Origin: CAJQQY01 sp045106765
GTDB lineage: Bacteria; Bacteroidota; Bacteroidia; Chitinophagales; Saprospiraceae
Assembly (NCBI GenBank): GCA_045106765.1
Contig: JBGCFD010000067.1
Coordinates: forward strand, 1 to 64,000
DNA: 64,000 bases
Reading direction: 5' to 3'
Shown here: in pieces, positions 47,410-56,858 of the stretch
How positions within the stretch are numbered: position 1 is the first letter of the stretch
Layout: each line of letters begins with the position of its first letter
Notes under the pieces: generated by a model
The model's database searches: none
What the model saw: the letters and a program-made list of their open reading frames with translations, nothing else
Told to the model about the DNA's origin: nothing
Program-made: the position numbers and the translations under genes

Positions 47410-50097
47410 TTATTCAATCAATATAAATCCAGCCCAAAAATAAGGCGAAGGATATAATTTTCGAATATCTTTCTGAGCAGTATAAAATGCTTTGTGTGTA
47501 TCCATTCCACTCAAATGATTGAAGTAAAAAAGAGACAACATCTCTTGAGTTTGCTTGTCTGGCACTTTCCATTGACTAAACAAAATAGTATTTACACCAG
47601 CAGCTTTTAATGCTCGTTGAATACTTAAGATTCCTTTTGCACTATTCTTATTGGAACCAGTTTCGGTTGCTGAAAGTAAGACTAAGTTGGTTTTAGAAAA
47701 ATCTAATTTGGAAATTTCTTTAGCATTCAACAAACCATCATTCGCATCATCTTGAAAATGAGTAGAAGTGATTTTTTCATTGGCATTTGACAACGCAATT
47801 CCAGAGAATTCTTCCAAATGCTGATAGTAAACTGGTGTTGCTAAATGTAAAACTCCTGGAGCTTTTCCACCACTTAAATTTTTAATATTATTTTCAGAAG
47901 CATCTCCATCAATTTGAGTATTTACAGTCCAACCTTTGGCTGCGCAAATTACCTTAAATGTATTCACTTCATCTTTTGTTGCAGGCAAGTATTCTAGCTT
48001 TCCAGCTCCTCCATTTCCAAAAATTGCTCCTCCAAAAAACGAAACAGTTTCATTCTTCACCTCCTTACTTTTATCATTAATAAAGTCCCGAAGAGAACAG
48101 TAATAATAGATTTCATACTTGTCTGCTAAGTTATTTTTTTGACGATCCATCAGTCCACTAAATGCCACCTTATTCAAAGCTCCAACCGTTGAAACATGTA
48201 TAAAATTCACCCCCTTTAAATGTTCCTCCATCGGTTCCCAAATCAATTGATATAAATGATTACTTCGATCTACACTTTGAATATAGCTATCTGGAGAATC
48301 TGCTTCTGCATTGATTAGCATATTAATTTTACTCTCATCCAACAAAGGAACCATGATAGATTCCGTTTTATTTTTTCGAGTAATTAATGCATAATAATTT
48401 CCAACTTTAGTTTTCTGATTGGTCATTCGAAGAAAATCAATAGCAGCTTCATTCGGCTTTAATTTTTCTCTCAATTGATTTTGGTAAGATTCAATTTCAC
48501 CAGTCATGGAACTTTTTATTTCTAGAGCAGCGTCGGTGGATAAACCTTTAAAAGCTAAGTTAAAATTTTGCATTTCATTACCTGAAACCAAAAATCCTAA
48601 TTTCATTGAGTTAGCATAATAATCTTCAATTTCCATTTGCATTTTATCCATCATTCGACTTTGATCTTGAAATCCAGCAGCATTAAATTTTGCAAAAGAA
48701 TTATAAACTGATGCTTTATAAAAATCTCTAGCTTTGGATTTCTGTCCCGTCGTTTCATAAGCTTTTAACAAACCATCTCGACGCTTTTTATAAGTGGTAT
48801 TATCCTTTCCCATTTTCTTTTCTATCGTCGCCAAATCTTTTTCATAAAAAGGAATTGCTCGATCTAACATGCCAGCATTTTCATAACTATCTGCTAACTT
48901 TAAAGAAATTGTTCGATAATTTTCATGCTCATCGCCATACTCTTCTTTTACCAACATCAATGCTTTTTGTCCTGCCTCAATCGCTCCTGTATAATTTTCA
49001 GATTGCGTATGACTGTCCATTTCAAAACTGTAATCCATCCAATTTTTTACTTTTGGTTTGGGAGGCTCAACAACTACAGGAGGAGTTATTACCTCTTCAA
49101 CGACTGGCGGTGTCACCACTTCTTCGACTGGAGCAGTAGCAGTAGGCATTGTTTTTTTATTTGATCTTTCTAAAGGACCTTTGGCAGAAGAATTGTTTTT
49201 TTCAACAATTTCATCTACCCCATCGGAGTTTCCAAGACCAGTAATGACCTCAGTCGATGAATTCCATTTCTTTTTTGAATTGGTCGAATTGGAAGAAGCA
49301 AGTCCAGGTCTTTCGATCGGAAGAAGTGCTTCAGAAGGTGCAGCTTCGTACAATTCATATTTTGGATTATATAAATTATCCAAATATCTTTTACAATCTT
49401 TATAATCAGGGTGATTGACACCAACAGTATTTTTATAGAGTTCCAAAGCCTTCGTTAATGAAATTTCTGCTTCAGGGACATTTGCTCGGTTTTTATAAAA
49501 TTTTCCATAATTAAATAAAATACCTGCGTAATCTTGATGACGTTCACCAACTGAATATCGAGTGGTTTCTTTTGCTTTTTTTAGATTATTTTCTGCTTTT
49601 TTGAAATTTCCTAAACTGGTATGCAAATCTGCATAGTCACTCAATATCAAAGCGTAGTCAGGATGATCGTCTGAAACAGCAGCTTTCATAATATCCAATG
49701 CATCCAAATAAATGGATTCTGCTTTTTGATAATCTTTTTTTAATTTATATAAATTTGCCAATCCAAAAAGACTCAAAGCATAATTTTGATGTTTAACACC
49801 AAGTACTTCTTTATCAATTTTGAGTGCTTCCCAATACAAAATTTCGGCAGGAGTAAACTCGCCTAATTTTTTATGTGCACTTGCTAAATTGTGTAAACTG
49901 GCAGAGTAATCTGCATGATTTTCACCAAACTGGATTTTGGCAACCTCTCTCGCTCGAAGAGCCGAAGATAAAGCATTTGCATAATCTCCATTTCCTAAAT
50001 AAGTCAAAACTTGATCATTCAGGTCATCCCAATTTTGGGCTTGAAGATTTAAGGTAAAGCAAAATGCAACAACTACGAGTAGTGTTTTATTCAACAT
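47410..50097 (-). CDS. TPR protein with degenerate CHAT domain (pseudo-protease)
   Basis: 895 residues. Signal peptide 1-20 (ends LNLQAQ), so exported or periplasmic. Tetratricopeptide repeats at about 25-245 and 350-450 (kinesin-light-chain-like pattern DYALSLFGLANLYKL, DYADLHTSLGNFKKAE). A Ser/Pro-rich linker lies between. A C-terminal CHAT domain follows (about 580-895). CHAT peptidases carry His in HxATH and Cys in SACxTG. Here these read HLATPVY (Pro755) and SATETG (Thr811), so both catalytic residues are lost. The rest of the fold is conserved (SQWKVPDKQTQEML, YFWAGFILIE). Probably a scaffold or inhibitor-like relative rather than an active protease. Confidence 0.85.
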   Translation of the reverse strand: MLNKTLLVVVAFCFTLNLQAQNWDDLNDQVLTYLGNGDYANALSSALRAREVAKIQFGENHADYSASLHNLASAHKKLGEFTPAEILYWEALKIDKEVLGVKHQNYALSLFGLANLYKLKKDYQKAESIYLDALDIMKAAVSDDHPDYALILSDYADLHTSLGNFKKAENNLKKAKETTRYSVGERHQDYAGILFNYGKFYKNRANVPEAEISLTKALELYKNTVGVNHPDYKDCKRYLDNLYNPKYELYEAAPSEALLPIERPGLASSNSTNSKKKWNSSTEVITGLGNSDGVDEIVEKNNSSAKGPLERSNKKTMPTATAPVEEVVTPPVVEEVITPPVVVEPPKPKVKNWMDYSFEMDSHTQSENYTGAIEAGQKALMLVKEEYGDEHENYRTISLKLADSYENAGMLDRAIPFYEKDLATIEKKMGKDNTTYKKRRDGLLKAYETTGQKSKARDFYKASVYNSFAKFNAAGFQDQSRMMDKMQMEIEDYYANSMKLGFLVSGNEMQNFNLAFKGLSTDAALEIKSSMTGEIESYQNQLREKLKPNEAAIDFLRMTNQKTKVGNYYALITRKNKTESIMVPLLDESKINMLINAEADSPDSYIQSVDRSNHLYQLIWEPMEEHLKGVNFIHVSTVGALNKVAFSGLMDRQKNNLADKYEIYYYCSLRDFINDKSKEVKNETVSFFGGAIFGNGGAGKLEYLPATKDEVNTFKVICAAKGWTVNTQIDGDASENNIKNLSGGKAPGVLHLATPVYYQHLEEFSGIALSNANEKITSTHFQDDANDGLLNAKEISKLDFSKTNLVLLSATETGSNKNSAKGILSIQRALKAAGVNTILFSQWKVPDKQTQEMLSLFYFNHLSGMDTHKAFYTAQKDIRKLYPSPYFWAGFILIE

Positions 50098-50538
50098 AAG
50101 TTCAATTGTTGGGGGATTAAAAAATGTTGTAACGATTCCAATAATATTGAGTAACCATTACGAACCGCTCAAAATGAACGCGTTTTGATAAATTCGTTTA
50201 AACGTTGAGGGTTAAATTAAGTCGGAGTTTAGAGGCAAAAATGTAGCAGTTAAGCTAACTTTTAATATTCATAAAATACGGATGGAGAAATATATTACAA
50301 ATAACGTAAATTTCAACAACAATGCCGATTTTTATGGAAAATTTAATTATCGCCTATTTGTTGAAAAAAAATTATACAAAATTAGAAATTACATGATTTT
50401 TATTGCGTTTTCTATTTTGACTTATAGATTTCGCAGATTTAACATTAGAATATATAATCTGTGAAAATCTGCGAAATCTGTGGTAAAAAATCACATATTC
50501 AAAAAATACTTTTACTTTTAAACACAAACACACTACCC
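50098..50538. other. intergenic region between the CHAT and glycosidase genes
   Basis: Gene-free apart from the inverted repeat at 50426-50479. It must contain both divergent promoters. A short ORF reading (50282-50464) has no protein-like character. Confidence 0.5.
50426..50479. repeat. AGATTTCGCAGATTT hairpin
   Basis: AGATTTCGCAGATTT (50426-50440) and AAATCTGCGAAATCT (50465-50479) are perfectly complementary. The motif ATCTGCGAAATCTGTGG is a common intergenic repeat in Bacteroidota (recalled). It lies 60 bp before the glycosidase start. Confidence 0.65.
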
Positions 50539-52815
50539 ATGAAAAAAACTTTGCTCTTCCTATTCATTTTAATTCAATTCTCTGCTTGCTCACAAAATGA
50601 GACCTCAAATTTTCAAAAAGTAACTCATCAAAAAAACAAACAAGGTTGGAATCCTGACGCTGGAGTCATTCCTTCTTTGACCATTGGGAGCAAAGTAACT
50701 TCTTCCACTAATCTCAAAATGGCCTATAAAGTTTTGGATGAGAAAAAAGAATCTCATTGGCAAAGTGAAGCACCATTTCCTACCAATTTCATCAATCAAA
50801 AAGATCAAAACATTTTAATCGACCATTTTTCAAATAAAGAAAATTACATAGCTTCCAAAATTTCTTCTCCAAAAAACGCAACTGATGGCAACTCAAATTC
50901 TACTACTTCTAATATTGGAATCAAAAACGGAGAAGCATTTCTAGAAATCGTTTTTAAAAAATCACAAGATGTAAGAAGCGTTACTTTAAAAGCTGGAGGA
51001 GTAATTCAACCAATTGAAATTTTTATCAAAAAAAATAATCAATTGCAATCTATTGGGAAATATGAAAAAGCAAATGATTATCAAGTATTGCGATTTTCAA
51101 CTAAAATAAAAAAATGTAATTCTATTGTTATAAGATCTAAAACAGCCTTCCAGCTTTTTGAAATTGCTGCACTTGAATCTGCTCCCAAAGAATGGGTGAT
51201 GGTTGATTTGGGAAAAATTCAAAATATTGGTTGGGTCGATACTCGACATTGGGCAGGAGATAAAACTGCTGAATCTTCTGCTCTTTTAATTAGTCAAGAT
51301 GGAAAAAATTGGACAAAGGTAAAAGATCTGGATCCAAATGCTTTGCAAACAGTCACTACGATTATTGAGCCTGCTCAACCTGCTCGATTTGTCAAAGTGG
51401 AGCATGGATTAATTGATAAAGATTGGAGTACTGTTTTTATTTGGGAAATTGATATTTACGACCAGTTTGGTCCTTTTGGGAAAATGCCTGAAGCAAAAAT
51501 AAACCCAAACACTTTTAGTGAGATCTTAGGAGTCAATGGAATTTGGGGTTGGGGATTTGAAAAATATGCAGACCTTGTTCCTAAAGGTCGTGGTGCCGAT
51601 TTATTTGAAAAAGTGTCGAGTCATGCTCGTAATTATCATTTCCTCAATTGGGATGTTTTAGATCCTGACACTCCACCAGATTATTTTAAAATGGCGGAAG
51701 GAAAAGGAACTGAAGTTAATTGGTGGCTTGATTGGGACAGAGAATATAAAACTTGGACAGAAGGAGGAATGAAACTTCAAACCAGTATTCAGTTTAGAGA
51801 TATTCCAAAAAACCAATGGAATACACCTTATGAATCTGCTTACAAATTTGGATATAATTTCGCACAACATTTCGGGCCAACTTCTGGAAATGGGTTGGTC
51901 GATGCCATTGAAGCAGGAAATGAACCATGGTATTATGAAGCAGATTTTTACAAAAAAATTCTTCATGGAATGACTAAAGGAATCAAAGATGCAGACCCAA
52001 AAGTTACTGTTTTACCTTGCGCACTACAAGCCGTTTTTCCAGCGAATGAATATGAAGGTCAATTCAAAAATTACATTGGTGCAAGAGTTACGCCTGAGGT
52101 AAAAAATAATATTGACGCAATCAATACGCATCTTACACCATGGTCGTATAATGAAAAAGGAGAACAAATCGCCACACATCCTGAGCATCCCTACAATGGA
52201 ACGAGAGCGATTTTAAACATGATAAGATTCCGAGATCACAACTTGCCGAAACTACCAATTTACGTGACAGAATGGGGATGGGATTCCGATGGAGGAACCG
52301 AATCATGTATTCACGGGGAGTGCGTCTCTGAAAGGTCGCAAGCTTTATATGCTGTGCGAGGTGCATTGATGTTGGCGAGAACTGGTGTAGATCGAGCCAC
52401 TTGGTATTTCTTTGCGAATGAAAATAAGGAGTCTTCATTGTTTACTCGAAGTGGTTTGGTGAGTTCATTGACTACTGATTTTCAAATCAAACAAGCGTTT
52501 GTAGCTTGGCAAGCATTCTTGCATCACTTGGGAGATAAACATTTTTTAAGAGTAATTCAAGAAAATGATGAGGCATGGATTTATGAATTAGGAAAGGCAG
52601 ATGGAACAATTACACATATTGCTGCATGGCGACCAGTTGATGGAGATAACAGTACACTTACAAATATTGAATTCACTTCAAAATACCGCCCAAAGTCTGC
52701 TTGGAAACTAGAAGGCAAGAAAGAAAAAGGTCAATTAGTCAATTTGCCAAAATATGAAAATGGGAAAATCAAAATGGAGGTGAGTGCTGCGCCAGTCGTG
52801 CTCAGAGTTCAATAA
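50539..52815 (+). CDS. clan GH-A-type glycoside hydrolase lipoprotein with discoidin-like modules
   Basis: 758 residues from the ATG at 50539. An upstream in-frame ATG at 50461 falls in a repeat and adds residues before the signal peptide. Lipobox: FSACSQ. Residues about 50-310 contain two beta-sandwich, F5/8-type-C-like stretches. The catalytic (beta/alpha)8-like part has AIEAGNEPW (acid/base Glu462) and YVTEWGWDSDG (nucleophile Glu578), the spacing seen in GH-A clan enzymes. Cys pair in GGTESCIHGECV. The end is a beta-sandwich. Probably a surface endo-glycosidase. Substrate unknown, no SusCD pair adjacent. Confidence 0.8.
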   Translation: MKKTLLFLFILIQFSACSQNETSNFQKVTHQKNKQGWNPDAGVIPSLTIGSKVTSSTNLKMAYKVLDEKKESHWQSEAPFPTNFINQKDQNILIDHFSNKENYIASKISSPKNATDGNSNSTTSNIGIKNGEAFLEIVFKKSQDVRSVTLKAGGVIQPIEIFIKKNNQLQSIGKYEKANDYQVLRFSTKIKKCNSIVIRSKTAFQLFEIAALESAPKEWVMVDLGKIQNIGWVDTRHWAGDKTAESSALLISQDGKNWTKVKDLDPNALQTVTTIIEPAQPARFVKVEHGLIDKDWSTVFIWEIDIYDQFGPFGKMPEAKINPNTFSEILGVNGIWGWGFEKYADLVPKGRGADLFEKVSSHARNYHFLNWDVLDPDTPPDYFKMAEGKGTEVNWWLDWDREYKTWTEGGMKLQTSIQFRDIPKNQWNTPYESAYKFGYNFAQHFGPTSGNGLVDAIEAGNEPWYYEADFYKKILHGMTKGIKDADPKVTVLPCALQAVFPANEYEGQFKNYIGARVTPEVKNNIDAINTHLTPWSYNEKGEQIATHPEHPYNGTRAILNMIRFRDHNLPKLPIYVTEWGWDSDGGTESCIHGECVSERSQALYAVRGALMLARTGVDRATWYFFANENKESSLFTRSGLVSSLTTDFQIKQAFVAWQAFLHHLGDKHFLRVIQENDEAWIYELGKADGTITHIAAWRPVDGDNSTLTNIEFTSKYRPKSAWKLEGKKEKGQLVNLPKYENGKIKMEVSAAPVVLRVQ

Positions 52816-52824
52816 TTTTTAACA

Positions 52825-52925
52825 GCAGATTGGACTGGTTTTTTATGATCATTATGATTTTTCCAAAGTGAGATTAACACCTAATAGAAAAATCATAACG
52901 ATCATAAAAAACCAGTCCAATTTGC
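52825..52925. repeat. long hairpin between convergent genes
   Basis: GATTGGACTGGTTTTTTATG...ATTATGATTTTTC pairs with GAAAAATCATAACGATC...AAAACCAGTCCAATTTGC with two mismatches across about 36 bp. It fills the gap between the glycosidase stop and the xseB stop and probably terminates both. Confidence 0.75.
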
Positions 52926-52935
52926 GATTAAAAAA

Positions 52936-53106
52936 TCAGAACATCCCATCTAAATCCTCTCCAACTACCCTTAACTTATTTTTACAAAAATCAATTAACT
53001 CCTTTGCTCGTTTTACTTTTTCAGTCAAGTCATCCACACTAACCATTTCGTTGCGTAAGTCTTCAAGAACTACTTGTAATTCTTTTAAAGCTGATTCGTA
53101 AGTCAT
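52936..53106 (-). CDS. xseB: exodeoxyribonuclease VII small subunit
   Basis: 56 residues, too short for a 60-residue ORF cut-off but clear on reading. It starts ATG ACT TAC GAA (MTYESALKELQVVLEDL) and ends VGEDLDGMF. The helical pattern SALKELQ...LRNEMVSVDDLTEKVKRAKEL is the usual XseB. Its ATG overlaps the xseA stop as TAATG, so translation is coupled. Forms exonuclease VII with the large subunit and degrades single-stranded DNA. Confidence 0.9.
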   Translation of the reverse strand: MTYESALKELQVVLEDLRNEMVSVDDLTEKVKRAKELIDFCKNKLRVVGEDLDGMF

Positions 53107-54341
53107 TATTTAGATTTTTTTTTCGTTTTACTTTTGATGATACCGTCTGATAATTGAGTGGTTATTTCTATTTCTTTTTTAGCATCAAGTTCTTTGGTTG
53201 ACTTGATTATTTTTCCATCAACGGAGGTTATACTAAATCCTCTTTTTAATGTTTTTTCTGGATCTAAAATTTCAAAAATCGCTTCTAAATTCGATATCTT
53301 TTTTCCTTCTTTTTGAAAAAATGATTGAGCATTTTGTTTTACCTCATTTTCCAAAAGTGAAATCTGTTGCAATGTATTTTTTAGAAAAATGTCTGTTTGC
53401 CATCCCAAAGTCTGTTCGACATTTTGCAAAATAAAGACTTGCTCTTGGATTTTTTCTTGGGCTAAGAATTTGAGTTCTGACCCCATTTGCATTATTTTAT
53501 TTTCAAAAAACAAATTGTGATTAATGATAAAATCTGCGACAGCGGTTGGTGTTTTTAAAGTTGTGTGCGCTACCCGATCCAAAATTGATTCATCAATATC
53601 ATGACCAATTCCAGTCAAAACGGGCAATGAAAAATTGGCCACCACTCGACTAATTTTTTCATTATCAAAAGCCATCAGATCCAACTTAGCTCCTCCTCCT
53701 CGAATGATGACTACTGCATCAAATTTATCCTTTTGTCGACTAATTCTTTTAAGTTGAAAAAGGATTTCTTCTTCGACATTTATCCCTTGCATGGCTGCTG
53801 CAAACATTTGATTATCAATTTGATAACCAAAAACATTTTCTTCTAATTGTTTTAAATAGTCTTGATAACCAGCTGCATTTTCTGAAGAGATAATAGCAAT
53901 TTTTTGTAACACGGCGGGCAAATGTACCTCAGTATTTTTCCCCAACAAACCTTCTTTTTCAAATACTTCTAAAATTACTTGTTTTCGTAATGCCAATTTC
54001 CCCAAAGTAAAACTAGTATCGATATCCTCCACATAATACTGCATGCCATACACTTCGTGAAATTCAATTTTTAGTTTTAGCATGACTTCCATTCCCTCTT
54101 TCAAAACTTTGCGAATTCCTCGACCATGTTCTCGCAATAATTTATTGTAGGACCGCATCCACAAGATAGCACTTGCTTTAGCTGTAATCGTTTCTTCCTT
54201 TTCCACCAATTCCATGAAGTAATGACCTCGCGATTCATTCAATTGAGCGATTTCACAACGTACCCACAAGGCATCTTGGACATTCAATGCCACTACCCTT
54301 CTCAGGTGTTCGTTCAACTCTTGTAAGGAATACGATTTCAT
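53106..54341 (-). CDS. xseA: exodeoxyribonuclease VII large subunit
   Basis: 411 residues. An N-terminal OB-fold domain (about 5-100) with a SLQELNEHLRR start, then the conserved catalytic core (120-290; EVHLPAVLQKIAIISSENAA, IIRGGGAKLDLMAFDNE, LPVLTGIGHDID) and the HTTLKTPTAVADFI block. A coiled-coil C-terminus follows. Cytoplasmic repair nuclease for single-stranded ends. Its stop overlaps xseB's start by one base. Confidence 0.95.
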   Translation of the reverse strand: MKSYSLQELNEHLRRVVALNVQDALWVRCEIAQLNESRGHYFMELVEKEETITAKASAILWMRSYNKLLREHGRGIRKVLKEGMEVMLKLKIEFHEVYGMQYYVEDIDTSFTLGKLALRKQVILEVFEKEGLLGKNTEVHLPAVLQKIAIISSENAAGYQDYLKQLEENVFGYQIDNQMFAAAMQGINVEEEILFQLKRISRQKDKFDAVVIIRGGGAKLDLMAFDNEKISRVVANFSLPVLTGIGHDIDESILDRVAHTTLKTPTAVADFIINHNLFFENKIMQMGSELKFLAQEKIQEQVFILQNVEQTLGWQTDIFLKNTLQQISLLENEVKQNAQSFFQKEGKKISNLEAIFEILDPEKTLKRGFSITSVDGKIIKSTKELDAKKEIEITTQLSDGIIKSKTKKKSK

Positions 54342-54373
54342 TTCGTAAACTTAGGAATTAGGAAATAAATAAT

Positions 54374-54401
54374 AGACGTTGATTCGTTTGGCGTTTTACG
54401 A
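54374..54401. repeat. AGACGTT...CGTTTTACG dispersed motif, site 5
   Basis: AGACGTTGATTCG followed by GCGTTTTACG: part of the CGTAAAACGTC family, upstream of xseA. Confidence 0.4.
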
Positions 54402-54462
54402 TCTGCCATTTCAACTTGATTTAGAATTAATTCAACTTTACCACAAATAACTAAATGTGATT

Positions 54463-54876
54463 TTAATTTACTCGAGTAGTCGCAAATAGTCTTTTGATAC
54501 TATACTTTCCTGCTCCGTTAACATAGACCATCATCAGTCCTCCGATAATCGCTAAGTTTTTCATAAACTGAATAGAATTAATTCGATACAACTCAGGTGG
54601 ATCATTCCAAAATGAATAAATTATAAAAGTCGCTGGAATATAATAAAGTAATAAAAGTACTGCTCCCAATTTGGAACGATAACCCGTTAAAATTAAAATT
54701 CCTCCAAAAATCATCAAAAAAATCGCACTTCCCAAAAGGAAGTCTTGATTCCAGGTGAGATGATATCCCATCATGGATTCTTTGGCAGTATTGTAATATT
54801 TGATGGTGTCATATGCCTCCCATAAAAATATTAAGGATAAAAAAATACGTGCTATTAAATCTACTTTATCTTTCAT
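54463..54876 (-). CDS. DoxX-family membrane protein
   Basis: 137 residues with four hydrophobic segments (about 8-23, 46-65, 70-88, 103-125). The layout and length fit DoxX/DoxD-like small membrane proteins (LIARIFLSLIFLWEAYD at the start, FMKNLAIIGGLMMVYVNG near the end). Redox or quinone-linked roles are reported for some members. The function here is unknown. It lies 3' of the flavoprotein gene on the same strand, separated by repeat copy B. Confidence 0.82.
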   Translation of the reverse strand: MKDKVDLIARIFLSLIFLWEAYDTIKYYNTAKESMMGYHLTWNQDFLLGSAIFLMIFGGILILTGYRSKLGAVLLLLYYIPATFIIYSFWNDPPELYRINSIQFMKNLAIIGGLMMVYVNGAGKYSIKRLFATTRVN

Positions 54877-54898
54877 TTTTCTTTTTTAAGGGTCAGGG

Positions 54899-55032
54899 AG
54901 GGAATATCGAATATCGAACAAGGAATATCGATTTGAGAAGTTTGACGATGTTAGTTTTGTATTTCCCCTGAGTAGTTTCGTCAAACTTCTCAAATCTCAA
55001 ATCCTTGTTCGATATTCGATATTCAATTTTCC
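54899..55032. repeat. GAATATCGAACAAGG...TTCGATATTC inverted repeat, copy B
   Basis: GGGAATATCGAATATCGAAC...TTTGAGAAGTTTGACGA pairs with TCGTCAAACTTCTCAAAT...TTGTTCGATATTCGATATTC. Copy A is at 28025-28178. The shared centre (GAAGTTTGACGA...TAGTTTCGTCAAA) shows common descent rather than two random hairpins. Confidence 0.8.
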
Positions 55033-55041
55033 CACAGACGC

Positions 55042-56598
55042 CTATTTTAAAAATAGAGCTACCGCTTTCGCCACATTTTGCCCATCCATCGCAGCTGAAA
55101 TAATTCCACCAGCAAAACCTGCTCCTTCTCCACATGGAAATAATCCTTTAGCATCTTCATGCATCAGGGTCGATGGATTTCGAGGAATTCGAATAGGGGA
55201 ACTCGTGCGACTTTCTGTTCCAATTACATTAGTTTCAGTAGTAAAATATCCTTTCATTTTTCGACCAAATTCTTTCATGCCCAATTGTAATTTACGTGAA
55301 ATTCCTTTTGGCAAAAGTTCATGAACAGGTGCTGAAACTAGACCTGGTATATATGATGTCGAAGGCAAATCGTTCGAAATTTTATTATTAACAAAATCAG
55401 TCATGCGTTGCGACGGTGCTTTTTGACTTCCATCTCCAAATGCCCACATCGCTTTTTCTACACTTTTTTGAAATTCCAAACCTGCAAAAATACCATGTTT
55501 TGCAAATGGTAAGAGATCTTCTTCTTCCACCGCTACGACTGTTCCAGAATTGGCAAAAGGAGAATCTCGACGTGACATCGACATTCCATTTACGACAATC
55601 TCACCTGGCGCAGTTGCTGCTGGTACGACTAACCCTCCTGGGCACATACAAAATGAAAAGACACCACGTTTTTCGATTTGACAAACTAATTTATAACTAC
55701 TCGCTGGTAAATTTTCTTCTCGCTGCTCTTGCCGATATTGAATTTTATCAATCAAACTTTGCGAATGTTCAACACGCACTCCAAGTGCAAATGGTTTATT
55801 TTCTAATCTTATCTTTTTGTCAAAAAGTAATTGGTAAATATCCCGAGCAGAATGTCCTGTTGCTAAAATCGTTGCTACTCCAATATGTTCCTCTTTATCA
55901 TTAACGATTACTCCTTTAATTTTTTTATCATGAAAAATAAAATCCGTAACGTGTGAATCAAAATGAATTTCCCCTCCAAACTTTAAAATTGTCTCCCGAA
56001 TATTTGCCACAATTTTGGGTAACTTATTAGAACCGATGTGAGGATGTGCATCGACAGTAATATCTGAAACTGCTCCATGCTCGACCAATAATTGAAGTGC
56101 TTTGGCAATACTTCCACGCTTGTGGGAACGAGTGTAAAGTTTTCCATCAGAATAAGTTCCTGCTCCGCCTTCACCAAAACAATAATTGGAATGTGGATCG
56201 ACTAATCCAAATTGTTGAATCGCTCGCAAGTCTCTTCTTCTTGCCCGAACATCTTTTCCTCGATCAAAAATTATTGGTTTCAAACCTAACTCAATCAATT
56301 CCAAAGCTGCAAAATATCCAGCTGGTCCAGCTCCGACAATAATCACTCTCGGCGCATCTTCCACATTTTTAAATTGTTCTAAAATGGCAGGTTCAGCAAC
56401 AGGTTTTTCATCAACATAAATAGTTACTAGAAGTCGATAAACAGGATTGTAACCACGAGCATCAATCGAACGACGACGCACCACTACCTCAGCATTAGCG
56501 GAAGGTTTGAGCTTTGCTTTTTTGAGTGCTTCCTTTTTGATGAGTGCTAAATCATCAATGGCTCGTGGTTGAATTTTTATTTCGACTTCTTTTATCAA
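55042..56598 (-). CDS. FAD-dependent oxidoreductase, COG2509 type
   Basis: 518 residues. Residues 1-85 form an N-terminal beta/alpha extension (VEIKIQPRAIDDLALIKKEA). Then comes an FAD-binding Rossmann fold: VIIVGAGPAGYFAALELIEL and a following acidic FDRGKD. Central family blocks include CFGEGGAGTYSDGKLYTR and SFCMCPGGLVV. The C-terminal FAD block is GAGFAGGIISAAMDGQNVAKAV. The family is uncharacterised FAD dehydrogenases of the HI0933/COG2509 group. Substrate unknown; cytoplasmic. Confidence 0.9.
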   Translation of the reverse strand: MIKEVEIKIQPRAIDDLALIKKEALKKAKLKPSANAEVVVRRRSIDARGYNPVYRLLVTIYVDEKPVAEPAILEQFKNVEDAPRVIIVGAGPAGYFAALELIELGLKPIIFDRGKDVRARRRDLRAIQQFGLVDPHSNYCFGEGGAGTYSDGKLYTRSHKRGSIAKALQLLVEHGAVSDITVDAHPHIGSNKLPKIVANIRETILKFGGEIHFDSHVTDFIFHDKKIKGVIVNDKEEHIGVATILATGHSARDIYQLLFDKKIRLENKPFALGVRVEHSQSLIDKIQYRQEQREENLPASSYKLVCQIEKRGVFSFCMCPGGLVVPAATAPGEIVVNGMSMSRRDSPFANSGTVVAVEEEDLLPFAKHGIFAGLEFQKSVEKAMWAFGDGSQKAPSQRMTDFVNNKISNDLPSTSYIPGLVSAPVHELLPKGISRKLQLGMKEFGRKMKGYFTTETNVIGTESRTSSPIRIPRNPSTLMHEDAKGLFPCGEGAGFAGGIISAAMDGQNVAKAVALFLK

Positions 56599-56742
56599 AC
56601 TTAATTTTTTAGAGGAACAAAGGTGGGGATTTTTTTAAAAATAAAAGCATGGAAAAGGATTTATTCGTCTAATTTTGGAGGCTAGACAGTTTGTGGTTTG
56701 CTCATCAGTTTATTTTAGAATTGACTAAAAAATTTATAAAAA

Positions 56743-56776
56743 AAGCCTTTCTGAAAATGATAAGTCAGAAAGGCTT
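56743..56776 (-). terminator. rho-independent terminator
   Basis: AAGCCTTTCTGA / TCAGAAAGGCTT with a 10-nt loop. On minus it is followed by TTTTTTATAAA. It ends the giant VCBS/TSP3 gene. Confidence 0.8.
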
Positions 56777-56858
56777 CTCCAATTTTTATTTCAAAAAAAA
56801 AATATTAATCCTCAAGTGTCAAACGAACTTGTCTTCTCAGTTTGAAAACTTTTCAAAA

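Noticed and set aside
50282..50464. Small ORF of 60 residues
   Set aside because: AT-rich translation with no ribosome-binding context, overlapping the AGATTTCGCAGATTT hairpin.
52868..53101. Plus-strand ORF of 77 residues
   Set aside because: Shadow of the minus-strand xseB gene and of the adjoining hairpin.
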